Part shown: piece by piece, positions 21,874 to 29,569 of the stretch
Layout: every line of letters starts with the position of its first letter
Numbering within the stretch: position 1 is the stretch's first letter
Assembly: GCA_964568925.1 (NCBI GenBank)
Contig: CAZMSJ010000011.1
Span: forward strand, 1 to 35,533
DNA length: 35,533 nt
Origin: CAYQUL01 sp964568925
Lineage (GTDB): Bacteria; Patescibacteriota; Microgenomatia; UBA8517
Direction of reading: 5' to 3'
The notes under the pieces: generated by a model
What the model was told of the DNA's origin: nothing
What the model saw: only the letters and a program-made list of their open reading frames with translations
Database searches by the model: none
Program-made: the position numbers and the translations under genes

Positions 21874-22508
21874 TTTAAATTGATAGTGAGAAGTGTAATT
21901 TCTTCACTTGGGATGCCTGTCACACCTGCGGCAACATGAGATATGGATTCTACCACATCCATACCAGAGACAACTCGTCCCAAGATCGTATTGTGGCCAA
22001 CAAGCCACGGAGAATCTTTTGTAATAATAATAAATTGGCTACTATGTGAACGATTTCCGTCTGCCGCCATCACAACTGTTCCCTTCGCGATTACGTCATC
22101 TGTATGTGTTTCTTGATCCAAGGTATAGCCTGCACTTCCATTTCCCCACTCAGCTATTTTTGATGCGTTGCGACTTAAAGGATCCCCAGATTGAATACCA
22201 AAATCTGGAACTATACGGTGAAAGCGGAGTCCAGTGTAGAAATCACTGTGAACCAGATTTAAGAAATTGGTTTTGGTTGCCAAATTTCGATCAGATAACT
22301 CAATTGTTATCACACCAAAGTTCGTTGTTAAAACAGCTGTGTGTATTTTCTGAATTTGCTCAGTGCTTAACTTTTGTGGCTCAAGGTATGAATTAATTAC
22401 TCCCCGCAAATAGATAATAGAAAGAGAAGAAATAAGCAGAAACATGAGAATACCAAGGAGCCGTGCAATGTCTGGATGCAGTCTAGATATTTTTTGTTTT
22501 TTTGCCAT
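21870..22508 (-). CDS. Membrane-anchored cyclophilin-type peptidyl-prolyl isomerase
   Basis: 212 aa. An N-terminal helix (LLGILMFLLISSLSIIYLRG) anchors an extracytoplasmic cyclophilin domain. Family motifs are TNFGVITIELSDR, NFLNLVHSDFYTGLRFHRIVPDFGIQSGDP, SSQFIIITKDSPWL and FGRV-like LGRVVSGMDVVESI. FHR and the QSGDP loop belong to the active site. It is first in an operon with the triple cytochrome b5 gene and may help fold exported proteins, including that partner. Start codons here and of the divergent flavocytochrome are 37 bp apart. Confidence 0.9.
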   Translation of the reverse strand: MAKKQKISRLHPDIARLLGILMFLLISSLSIIYLRGVINSYLEPQKLSTEQIQKIHTAVLTTNFGVITIELSDRNLATKTNFLNLVHSDFYTGLRFHRIVPDFGIQSGDPLSRNASKIAEWGNGSAGYTLDQETHTDDVIAKGTVVMAADGNRSHSSQFIIITKDSPWLVGHNTILGRVVSGMDVVESISHVAAGVTGIPSEEITLLTINLK

Positions 22509-22533
22509 GGTATGCGAGAACCTGCCTCTCGTT

Positions 22534-22539
22534 TATAAT
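22534..22539 (+). promoter_or_regulatory. -10 of the flavocytochrome gene, leaderless arrangement
   Basis: Perfect TATAAT ending 6 nt before the ATG at 22546. No recognisable -35. Confidence 0.6.
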
Positions 22540-22545
22540 AACCTA

Positions 22546-23847
22546 ATGAAGAATTCGACTCTACTTGCAAAAAGTGGCATGTACATAATTATCTGTGCAG
22601 CCATTTTTCCACTTCTTCTCTGGCTTCCAATGGCGACCTTTACCTCTCCCTCTTCCCTGTTTCTTTCAATTGGGCAGGCACTGGCTCTCTCATCAGTTAT
22701 TCTCTACTCAATTAATTTTATTCTTGCGACTCGACTTCGCATCTTTGAACCTTTTTTTGGAGGGCTTAACAGAATGTATATTGTGCATCACTTAGTTGGA
22801 GCAGCTGCATTTATTTTGGTACTCTTCCATCCTCTCTTTATCGCCTTAAGTTATGCATTTTTGTCAGTTGATGCAGCAGTTGCCTTACTTATCCCAAGTT
22901 TAGATAATCTGCCGGTTTGGTTTGGGATAGTTGCTTTAATCGCAACAATCGTGTTGTTAGTCATTACACTCTACATAAAATTAGAATATGACTTGTGGAA
23001 AAAGACACATAAATTTTTAGGTGGAGCCTTCTTCTTAATTGCCGTACATGTCTTTTTGACAAAAAGCTTTCTTGATTCGATGCCAGTTTTAAAAGGCTAT
23101 GTGTATATCTTTATGTTTTTGGCCCTCCTATCTTTTATCTATAAAACACTTCTTGGAAGATTTTTAGTTCGGAAACGCGCTTTCACGGTAACCAAGATCA
23201 CAGAAGTGGTGAAAGACATTTGGGAGATTGATCTTGCTACAGAGGATCACAAACCATATTGGTATCACTCTGGTCAATTTATTTTTATCAATCCAAAAAA
23301 CATTGGGATCGCCAACGAAGAACATCCGTTCTCAGTTGTCAGTAAAGCGAACGAATTGCCACTCGTTTTGGCATCAAAGACTGTTGGGAGTTTCACCACA
23401 ACCTTGAAGCTCTTGCAGAAAGGTGACAAGGTTTTAGTTGAAGGGCCTTATGGGCGATTTGGTTGGGAATATCACCCTGCAAAAAAGCAGATCTGGATTG
23501 CAGGAGGTATTGGTATTACCCCATTTGTCAGTATGGCTCGAACTCTCCCAAACCAGGGGTATCAGGTTGATTTGTACTACACCGTTAAAGACAAATCAGA
23601 AGCCGCGTACCTGGAGGACTTAGTAGCAGTGTCAGGAACGAACCCAAACTTTAGAGTCTTTCTTATCTCATCAAAAGAGAGAGGCAGACTAACAGCTGAG
23701 ATCGTTAAAGTAAGCTCACAAATCTTTCCTGAAAGTACATTTTTTGTCTGTGGTCCCCCACCGATGATGAAATCAATGAGACAACAGTTAAATAAACTCG
23801 GAGTGAAAAATACAAAAATTCATACCGAAGAATTCTCACTAAACTAA
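22546..23847 (+). CDS. Ferric reductase/NOX-like flavocytochrome
   Basis: 433 aa from the ATG at 22546; the longer frame from 22444 runs inside the divergent gene. Six TM helices occupy residues ~10-210. Two helices each hold a His pair 13 residues apart (H82/H95 and H155/H168), the spacing of bis-heme ferric reductases and NADPH oxidases. A cytoplasmic FAD/NAD(P)H domain follows: HPFSVVSK for FAD, GGIGITPFVSMAR for nucleotide binding, and FVCGPPPMMKSM at the end. It should carry electrons from cytosolic NAD(P)H through FAD and two hemes to an outside acceptor, such as Fe(III), Cu(II), oxygen or the adjacent cytochrome b5 protein (inference). Confidence 0.9.
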   Translation: MKNSTLLAKSGMYIIICAAIFPLLLWLPMATFTSPSSLFLSIGQALALSSVILYSINFILATRLRIFEPFFGGLNRMYIVHHLVGAAAFILVLFHPLFIALSYAFLSVDAAVALLIPSLDNLPVWFGIVALIATIVLLVITLYIKLEYDLWKKTHKFLGGAFFLIAVHVFLTKSFLDSMPVLKGYVYIFMFLALLSFIYKTLLGRFLVRKRAFTVTKITEVVKDIWEIDLATEDHKPYWYHSGQFIFINPKNIGIANEEHPFSVVSKANELPLVLASKTVGSFTTTLKLLQKGDKVLVEGPYGRFGWEYHPAKKQIWIAGGIGITPFVSMARTLPNQGYQVDLYYTVKDKSEAAYLEDLVAVSGTNPNFRVFLISSKERGRLTAEIVKVSSQIFPESTFFVCGPPPMMKSMRQQLNKLGVKNTKIHTEEFSLN

Positions 23848-23878
23848 TTGCCCTTCACGCCCTAAAACTTCCACAGAT

Positions 23879-23906
23879 TTGATTAAAACTATGAGTTTGG
23901 TATACT
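23879..23906 (+). promoter_or_regulatory. Sigma70-type promoter
   Basis: TTGATT (23879-23884), 16-nt spacer ending TGG, TATACT (23901-23906), 39 nt before the next ATG. Confidence 0.55.
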
Positions 23907-23945
23907 GCGAGTGCGTTTTCTAGCTTGAAGCAAAAGTGAGGTTAT

Positions 23946-24151
23946 ATGGCAAACGTAGGTTTTCTTGTTGCTTTCGCGCTGATTTCAGCTCTAATTCTCG
24001 TCGCTTTTACAAAAGTGTTTGTGTCTTTGTTTGAGGTAAAAACTCTTTTTGTGTCAGTAACTGCGATTACGATTTGCGTCAATTTTGGCTTTTTAAATCA
24101 ATTGTTCGCCGCGCAATATCTCTTTCGGTTACCCAACCCAGAGACATATGC
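23946..24151 (+). CDS. Membrane protein truncated by a scaffold gap
   Basis: ATG with GTGAGG 6 nt upstream. Two hydrophobic segments are visible (VGFLVAFALISALILVAFTKV and TLFVSVTAITICVNFGFLN), then the sequence runs into the N gap after NPETY. The C-terminus is missing. The reading frame after the gap cannot be trusted because the true gap length is unknown. No family can be assigned. Confidence 0.5.
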
Positions 24152-24251
24152 NNNNNNNNNNNNNNNNNNNNNNNNNNNNNNNNNNNNNNNNNNNNNNNNN
24201 NNNNNNNNNNNNNNNNNNNNNNNNNNNNNNNNNNNNNNNNNNNNNNNNNNN
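24152..24251. other. Assembly gap (100 N)
   Basis: Exactly 100 N, the usual placeholder for a scaffold join of unknown size. It separates a truncated membrane gene from the 3' end of copA, and the T8 right after it may be the tail of a terminator for that truncated gene. Confidence 0.98.
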
Positions 24252-24288
24252 TTTTTTTTGCTCTACCTACAATTACTTTTCCTTTTCG

Positions 24289-26502
24289 TTATATTTTCAC
24301 AGTTGTAAGACGCAAAGAATTTGTCACAACTGAGACACTACTTGCAGCCATTGCAAAGGCAGCAATTGCTGGACTTAAGGTAAGCCCAAACGGAACGAGA
24401 AGACCGGCAGCAACTGGAATTAAAACAATATTGTATCCAAATGCCCAGAATAAATTTTGTTTAATGATTCTCATGGTGTGACGAGAAAGCTGGAGAGCTG
24501 ATGAGACACTTTGTAAATTGTGATTTAAGAGCGTAATCCCAGCTGATTCAATTGCCACATCTGTTCCTGTCCCCATCGCAATTCCAACATCAGCTGATGC
24601 CAATGCAGGGGCATCATTTACCCCATCACCAACGAAGGCCACAACGTGCGATGTGTTCCCCGTTTTTAATTCCTCTACCTTTTGTGCTTTTTCATGAGGG
24701 AACACTCCTGACAAAACATTTGTTATACCAACCTCTTGTGCAATAGCTTGTGCAGTTAAGTCATTGTCACCGGTCATCATCCAAACAGAAACACCAGATT
24801 GCTGAAGTTTGGCAACAGTTGCCTTACTTTCTTTCTTTACCGTATCAGCAACAGCAATTATTCCAACAACTTTCGTGAGCCTTCCTAAAAACATAACCGT
24901 CTTCCCTTCTCTTTCAAGTTGACGTGCTTGCTCCTCAAATTCAGTGTAGGAAATATTGTTTGCAGAAAGGAGTGCTCTGTTTCCCAATACAAATCTTTTA
25001 TTGATGACCTTTCCGGTAATTCCCTGCCCACTAATAGATTCAAAATGAGTGGCTTTCGTTATTTCTATTTGCTCCGTCCGAGCTTTCTGTACAATTGCTT
25101 CTCCAAGAGGATGCTCTGAACCTGCTTCAAGACTTGCTGCAATTCCTAAGACTCCTTTTTCAGAGTATGTTGTGTCAGCTCTTTTATATACATCGGTTAC
25201 TACTGGTTTCCCATTGGTTAAGGTTCCAGTTTTATCAAAGACAACAACGTTTACTTTGTGTGCAATCTCTAACGCTTGCGCATTTTTAATTAAGATTCCT
25301 TTGTCAGCTCCTTTTCCGGTGGCAACAATAATAGCTGTTGGTGTCGCTAACCCCAAGGCACAGGGACAAGCGATAACAAGGACTGCAATCATACTGGTTA
25401 ATGCCATTGCTGGGTTCCCCAGATCAAACCAGATAACAAACGTTGCAACAGAGAGCATTAAAACAAAGGGGACAAAGTATCCAGAGATGACATCAGCAAG
25501 TCGCTGGATGGGAGCACGAGAAGCTTGCGCATCTGAAACCATTTTTACAATCTGAGAGAGCATAGTGTCTGAACCAACCTTCGTTGCTTGATATAAAAAG
25601 GTACCGTTTTTATTGATCGTTGCACCAATTACTACATCATGAATTTCTTTCTCAACTGGCATCGACTCTCCTGTCACCATACTTTCATCAATGAAACTTT
25701 TTCCTTCAATAACAACACCATCAACAGGAACCTTTTCACCAGGTCTTACTCGGAGTATGTCACCAACGACTACCTCTGAAAGAGGTACATCAACTTCTTC
25801 CCCATTTCGAATTACTCTTGCCTCTTTTGCTTGTAAGTTTAAGAGTTTCTTTATAGCTCCACCTGTTTTTGCTTTGGCCCGAGCCTCCAGGTACCTGCCC
25901 AAGAGAATTAATGCATTGACTACAGAGGCGGTATCAAAGTACATTGCCATTGGCAGCCCTAAACTCATCAGTTGATCAGGGAAAAACACAAAAGGAACAG
26001 AATAGAAAAATGCAGCAGATGTTCCAAAAATAATAAGTGAATCCATACTGGCAGATCTGTTTTTTAGTCCTGACCACGTTGCTTTATACAGCTCAGCCGC
26101 AGCTGAGAATTGAACAACTGAAGCCAGAAGTAGGTGAACCAATGGAAGGCGAAGTATCAGAGGCATAAAGGGAAACCACTCAGGGAAGCTTCCTAAAAAA
26201 CACACGGTGGCAAACGTCAGTGAAACAATGACCTTTCCTCGTAACGTTTTTCTCTCTTCCTCTTGAAGCTGTTCTTTTCTTTCTTCCTGTCCAATTAAGG
26301 TCTGGTACCCTGCTGAAACTACTGCAGTATTCAGGTCAGCCAAGGTGCAGTCAGAGTTAAACGTAACAATCGCTTGTTCACTTGCATAGTTAACATGTGC
26401 CTCGGTTACCCCTTTGGTTTTTTGAAGTTTCTTTTCAATCAGCCGTGCACAACTGGCACAGTGCATACCAACAATGGAAAAGGTGGTTTTAGTGGTGCTC
26501 AT
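24289..26502 (-). CDS. copA: Copper-exporting P1B-type ATPase
   Basis: 737 aa from the ATG at 26502. One HMA domain with GMHCASC (C15, C18), then eight TM helices. Hallmarks are VTGES (actuator), CPCALGLATPT in the sixth TM helix (Cu(I) translocation), FDKTGTLTNGKP (phosphorylated Asp), HPLGEAI, GDGVNDAPALASADVGIAMG, and NLFWAFGYN in TM7. This is a Cu(I)/Ag(I) exporter. Earlier in-frame starts (26523 after AAAGGGAG, or 26538) are possible, but the HMA domain needs only the shorter form. The 26502 start lies inside the preceding 39-aa gene, implying coupling. Confidence 0.95.
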   Translation of the reverse strand: MSTTKTTFSIVGMHCASCARLIEKKLQKTKGVTEAHVNYASEQAIVTFNSDCTLADLNTAVVSAGYQTLIGQEERKEQLQEEERKTLRGKVIVSLTFATVCFLGSFPEWFPFMPLILRLPLVHLLLASVVQFSAAAELYKATWSGLKNRSASMDSLIIFGTSAAFFYSVPFVFFPDQLMSLGLPMAMYFDTASVVNALILLGRYLEARAKAKTGGAIKKLLNLQAKEARVIRNGEEVDVPLSEVVVGDILRVRPGEKVPVDGVVIEGKSFIDESMVTGESMPVEKEIHDVVIGATINKNGTFLYQATKVGSDTMLSQIVKMVSDAQASRAPIQRLADVISGYFVPFVLMLSVATFVIWFDLGNPAMALTSMIAVLVIACPCALGLATPTAIIVATGKGADKGILIKNAQALEIAHKVNVVVFDKTGTLTNGKPVVTDVYKRADTTYSEKGVLGIAASLEAGSEHPLGEAIVQKARTEQIEITKATHFESISGQGITGKVINKRFVLGNRALLSANNISYTEFEEQARQLEREGKTVMFLGRLTKVVGIIAVADTVKKESKATVAKLQQSGVSVWMMTGDNDLTAQAIAQEVGITNVLSGVFPHEKAQKVEELKTGNTSHVVAFVGDGVNDAPALASADVGIAMGTGTDVAIESAGITLLNHNLQSVSSALQLSRHTMRIIKQNLFWAFGYNIVLIPVAAGLLVPFGLTLSPAIAAFAMAASSVSVVTNSLRLTTVKI

Positions 26503-26608
26503 GGTGTTTCTTTTTTGTTTCATCTCCCTTTGTGTCATTCAGAAGAAAAAACCAATAGATAAAACCAATTAACAGTATGCCAAGAATTGTTACGAGTAGT
26601 TTGTCCAT
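26489..26608 (-). CDS. 39-aa membrane peptide with His-rich metal-binding tail
   Basis: Lies between csoR and copA, in frame with good codons. Its ATG shares one base with the csoR stop (TAATG) and its stop overlaps the copA start by 14 nt. The product MDKLLVTILGILLIGFIYWF, with the rest FLLNDTKGDETKKKHHEHH, is one TM helix plus a charged tail ending in HHEHH, a likely Cu or other metal site. Tight coupling on both sides suggests a small partner or accessory of CopA, perhaps delivering copper or tuning the pump. It is too short to be found by a 60-aa cutoff. Confidence 0.75.
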   Translation of the reverse strand: MDKLLVTILGILLIGFIYWFFLLNDTKGDETKKKHHEHH

Positions 26609-26883
26609 TATGATTTTTTAATAACTGACATCATTTCATTAATGACCTGTACCTGGTCCCCTTTTTTAATTGAATCAGCAACGCAGGTCTTTAAGTGATT
26701 CTCAAGAATCACTTCGTTTGTTTTCTTTAAAGCTGCAGACACGGCTAGAGACTGATGAACAATTGCAATACAGTACTCATCGTTCTCTGTCATTTGAATA
26801 ACCTTGTCCAAGTGTCCTCTCGCAATTTTTAACCGATGCAATATCTTTTTTTGTGTTTCGTTTGTGTGACTGTGTGTATTCAT
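26608..26883 (-). CDS. csoR: CsoR-type copper-sensing repressor
   Basis: 91 aa from the ATG at 26883 (the longer frame would read through the operator). All-helical CsoR/RcnR family: RLKIARGHLDKVIQM and the Cu(I) ligands C38 (EYC), H63 and C67 (NHLKTC), i.e. C-x24-H-x3-C. The His-rich N-terminus (NTHSHTNE) may add affinity. It is the first gene of csoR-peptide-copA. The apo-protein would bind the G/C-tract operator in the divergent intergenic region, and copper binding would release it. Confidence 0.93.
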   Translation of the reverse strand: MNTHSHTNETQKKILHRLKIARGHLDKVIQMTENDEYCIAIVHQSLAVSAALKKTNEVILENHLKTCVADSIKKGDQVQVINEMMSVIKKS

Positions 26884-26887
26884 ACTG

Positions 26888-26910
26888 TATATCCCCCCAC
26901 CAGGGATTGA
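26888..26910. promoter_or_regulatory. Candidate CsoR operator
   Basis: TATATCCCCCCACCAGGGAT matches the usual look of CsoR sites, an AT-flanked C/G tract with partial dyad symmetry. It lies behind the csoR transcript start and touches the -35 box of the plus-strand promoter (26907-26912), so one bound repressor could shut both directions. Confidence 0.6.
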
Positions 26911-26942
26911 CAAAGATTAGATCTGGGTCGTACTCTTGTCAA
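26907..26942. promoter_or_regulatory. Overlapping divergent promoters of the copper island
   Basis: Minus strand: TTGACA (26942-26937), 17-nt spacer, TAATCT (26919-26914), driving csoR. Plus strand: TTGACA (26907-26912), 18-nt spacer, TACTCT (26931-26936), driving the transporter. Each -35 lies beyond the other's -10, so polymerases would compete for the same DNA. Confidence 0.65.
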
Positions 26943-26952
26943 GACAGATCAT

Positions 26953-27948
26953 ATGAATACTATTTGGATTGCACTCCTAACTGGTCTTACCGCAGGTGGT
27001 GTTTCATGTCTTGCGGTTCAAGGTGGACTTCTTGCCTCATCCCTTGCAACCGTTCCAGATGACAAGAAAAATATGGGGACACTTCTCTTTCTTGGTGCAA
27101 AAATTGTTTCTTATACTCTTTTAGGATTTCTCTTGGGGTTCTTTGGCGCATCTCTCTCGATCTCCTCTACAGTTCAAGGATGGCTACAAATTATGGCAGG
27201 GCTCTATATGATAGCCACTGCAGCTAATTTACTTCAGATTCACCCAATCTTTCGTTATGTTGTTGTTCAACCACCAACGTGGGCTTTTAAACTTTTGAAA
27301 ACTGAGAGTCAGAGAAAGTTGTTTGGTCCGATGATATTAGGTGTCCTCACTGTTTTTGTTCCCTGTGGAGTAACACAAGGAATGATGATACTTGCCATTG
27401 GAAGTGGAAATGCAATCACAGGAGCGCTACTACTTCTTGCCTTTACCCTTGGTACCAGTCCACTGTTTTTATTACTTGGATTCTCTTCTTCAGAAATAAT
27501 GAAGAGACCTCTATTTGTATACCTCGCAAGTTTTTTCATTCTTCTTCTAGGAATTAATTCCATAAGTGCTGGGAACGCACTAAGAGGATCAACCCACACG
27601 CTACAAAATTACTATCAAGCAATGAAAGAAGTAACTGGTGGCACAACTCCACAGACTCAAACTGTTGCAAACATTGTGAATGGAGTTCAAGAAGTTGATA
27701 TGACCGTTACGGCAACCGCGTACAAGACCACAACAACGACACTTAGAGTAAATGTTCCAGTTAAACTTACCTTAACCTCAGTTGATGCCGGTGGTTGTGT
27801 ACAAGTATTTACCATTCCACAAATGAACATCAAAAAATTACTTCCAATAAATGGAAAGGAAGTAATTACCTTCACCCCAACAAAAACTGGTATCCTTCCT
27901 TTCAGTTGTGCCATGGGTATGTATACCGGACAATTTGAGGTAATATAA
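26953..27948 (+). CDS. TauE/DsbD-like transporter with C-terminal cupredoxin domain
   Basis: 331 aa. Six or so TM helices: WIALLTGLTAGGVSCLAVQG (with the conserved SC in the first helix), SYTLLGFLLGFFGASLSI, then ILGVLTVFVPCGVTQGMMIL (second Cys-containing half-repeat) and LLLLAFTLGTSPLFLLLG. This is the SafE/DsbD_2/UreH-like fold, used for heavy-metal or reductant transport. After residue 230 a cupredoxin-like domain follows, with copper ligands probable in FSCAMGMYTGQF. In similar Gram-positive genes this pair accompanies copA and csoR. No Shine-Dalgarno; leader is about 10 nt. Confidence 0.8.
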   Translation: MNTIWIALLTGLTAGGVSCLAVQGGLLASSLATVPDDKKNMGTLLFLGAKIVSYTLLGFLLGFFGASLSISSTVQGWLQIMAGLYMIATAANLLQIHPIFRYVVVQPPTWAFKLLKTESQRKLFGPMILGVLTVFVPCGVTQGMMILAIGSGNAITGALLLLAFTLGTSPLFLLLGFSSSEIMKRPLFVYLASFFILLLGINSISAGNALRGSTHTLQNYYQAMKEVTGGTTPQTQTVANIVNGVQEVDMTVTATAYKTTTTTLRVNVPVKLTLTSVDAGGCVQVFTIPQMNIKKLLPINGKEVITFTPTKTGILPFSCAMGMYTGQFEVI

Positions 27949-27955
27949 GAAAAAA

Positions 27956-28186
27956 ATGATTAATCCTTTTAAAAGAAAAAATAAAAACGTTGCCAGTTAT
28001 CCTATCGTTGGCATGCACTGTGCCAGTTGTGCTGCCATGATTGAGAGTGAATTGGATGACGCTGGTATCAAGGCAACATGCAGTTATGCCAAACAAACAG
28101 TTGAAGTTCCACAAGAGTCACAGGTCACAGGGAAAGAACTCCAAAAAATTGTTAAAAAAGCTGGATACGACCTAGTTCTTGTGTAA
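27956..28186 (+). CDS. CopZ-like HMA copper chaperone
   Basis: 76 aa with the heavy-metal-associated motif YPIVGMHCASCAAMIES. This is the fold of CopZ and of the CopA N-terminal domain, which bind Cu(I) with two Cys (here C23 and C26 by count). An N-terminal basic, hydrophilic stretch (INPFKRKNKN) is longer than in typical CopZ. The gene starts 7 nt after the transporter stop, in one operon. It probably hands Cu(I) to CopA or the transporter. AAGAAAAAA precedes the ATG rather than a clear ribosome site. Confidence 0.88.
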   Translation: MINPFKRKNKNVASYPIVGMHCASCAAMIESELDDAGIKATCSYAKQTVEVPQESQVTGKELQKIVKKAGYDLVLV

Positions 28187-28240
28187 ATCAATCCTCGTCC
28201 TCTTCCAGATCAAATCACTCAACGATACAGTAAGGAACCT

Positions 28241-28260
28241 CCACGGACTTACGTCCGTGG
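28241..28260. repeat. REP-like hairpin A
   Basis: CCACGGAC-TTAC-GTCCGTGG, then TTTCCTT. Same loop, stem length and 3' flank as hairpin B, with two compensated base-pair differences. Confidence 0.65.
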
Positions 28261-28311
28261 TTTCCTTGGGAATCACGAAGCTTCGCAACGTGAAGGGAAG
28301 GCAAAATTCAT

Positions 28312-28331
28312 CCCCGTACTTACGTACGGGG
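28312..28331. repeat. REP-like hairpin B
   Basis: CCCCGTAC-TTAC-GTACGGGG, then TTTCCTT, 71 bp downstream of hairpin A and in the same orientation. Confidence 0.65.
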
Positions 28332-28344
28332 TTTCCTTTAGCAA

Positions 28345-28377
28345 CAAAAATACCGCCGTGATTAATTTCACAGCGGT
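28345..28377 (-). terminator. Rho-independent terminator (minus)
   Basis: On the minus strand ACCGCTGTGA/TCACGGCGGT (one G-U pair) is followed by ATTTTTG, directly behind the 165-aa gene. Confidence 0.8.
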
Positions 28378-28391
28378 TATCTTGTGCCCTT

Positions 28392-28889
28392 TTATGGCAA
28401 TTTAGGTGCCTCATAGAACGTGTCATGGGGTATACCCATTATCTGTTCAAATACCAAGTTCTCAGAATGTCCTTTCAAACTCAAGAAAACATCCTTGATA
28501 AGATAGACGATGGTATTCTCAGTCCGACGTTCACACCCAAGACTTTGCAAGTCATTATCGTTAATTGAACGATACTGGATGATAAGGTGCAAATGTCTGG
28601 TTGCATACTTTTTCACCTTGTCTACAATGGCTGGGTCTTTCGTGCAGAACCCCATATCAAGAACAGACTCGGTATAGATGGTGTGTGGTGCGCCAAGTAT
28701 GGTGCCACTCATTCCATCATCAACATCAACGTACCCGTGGTTAAATCCATCGGTAACGGCATACTGGCCAGCAATACCACCTCGAATTGAGGTGATGAAA
28801 TAGACAGCTAGTAACAGGAATGCAACGATGACACCAGTGATGACGATTCGCTTAATCCACTTCAAAATTGTCTTAAACTTGTTAGACAC
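28392..28889 (-). CDS. Membrane-anchored protein (165 aa)
   Basis: GTG start with AAAGGAG about 6 nt upstream. A basic N-terminus (SNKFKTILKWIKR) and one helix (IVITGVIVAFLLLAVYFI) act as a signal anchor or a tail-out membrane anchor. The remaining ~130 residues, probably outside, have FCTKDPAIVDKVKKYATRHL and a second Cys in LQSLGCERRT. Those two Cys may pair. No known domain recognised. Confidence 0.65.
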   Translation of the reverse strand: MSNKFKTILKWIKRIVITGVIVAFLLLAVYFITSIRGGIAGQYAVTDGFNHGYVDVDDGMSGTILGAPHTIYTESVLDMGFCTKDPAIVDKVKKYATRHLHLIIQYRSINDNDLQSLGCERRTENTIVYLIKDVFLSLKGHSENLVFEQIMGIPHDTFYEAPKLP

Positions 28890-28993
28890 ACACGTCTCCT
28901 TTGGTTAGTCAAACAAGATCAAAAGTGTACCACAAACTCACGAAAAATCAAGGCTATGGGGTTATTGTTGTTCTTTTTTCCCTTGTTCCGCGA

Positions 28994-28999
28994 TAGAAT
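28994..28999 (+). promoter_or_regulatory. -10 of the GNAT-like gene, leaderless arrangement
   Basis: TAGAAT ends 6 nt before the ATG at 29006; no ribosome site fits. Confidence 0.5.
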
Positions 29000-29005
29000 A
29001 TATGT

Positions 29006-29569
29006 ATGGTTTTTACCCCCAAATTCACTACCCTTTCAGAGGTTTCTCCTGAAACAAGTAACTTCCTACCTGAACTCTATTTTGAAGCTTGGTCAAAAGA
29101 AGGGTTGTGTAGTTCTCTTGAAGAAGCTAAAAAGGTCCTACACTTTGATCCCCAGTATTCATTTGTTGGTCTCAATGAAGAAACTGGCAAGCCATTTGGA
29201 CTCCTAAATACACTCCCCTTGTCAGCTTCAGAATTAGGAACGTTTATAAATGAAGGAATAACATATAGACACATAGAAGACTTAAGTCGTAATCACCATA
29301 GACCTACTCACCTTGATATTCTCTTGTGTTTCTCAATCGTCGCAGAAGCAGATCAGAAAGTAGTTATTGGTGACCAAGTAGTTTCAATTAGTCGATATAT
29401 GATTACAACACTTAAAGATCTTGGAATACCGGTATATGTATATACTCGAAAGAAGTCCGTTGGCATGCATGTTCATTTTGGGGCAAACCCAGAACCTATT
29501 GCAGTTATTGAAAATTCTCGACCAGAAGATGTAGAAGGCGATGGGGTAAATATTATTCTTCAATATTAA
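29006..29569 (+). CDS. Possible GNAT-fold acyltransferase (187 aa)
   Basis: No clear signature, but the order of a strand with FVGLNEETGKPFGLLNTLPL, the strand HLDILLCFSIVAEAD, a helix SRYMITTLKDLGIPVYVYTR and VGMHVHFGANP is consistent with the GNAT fold, where the CoA-binding loop would precede the helix. The usual R/Q-x-x-G-x-G/A motif is absent, so this is only suggestive. The gene ends with its stop overlapping the convergent VKOR-DHODH gene by 4 bp. Confidence 0.5.
   Translation: MVFTPKFTTLSEVSPETSNFLPELYFEAWSKEGLCSSLEEAKKVLHFDPQYSFVGLNEETGKPFGLLNTLPLSASELGTFINEGITYRHIEDLSRNHHRPTHLDILLCFSIVAEADQKVVIGDQVVSISRYMITTLKDLGIPVYVYTRKKSVGMHVHFGANPEPIAVIENSRPEDVEGDGVNIILQY

Noticed and set aside
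24252..24481. Reading frames running out of the N gap on the plus strand
   Set aside because: They lie opposite the 3' end of copA and depend on a gap of unknown length.
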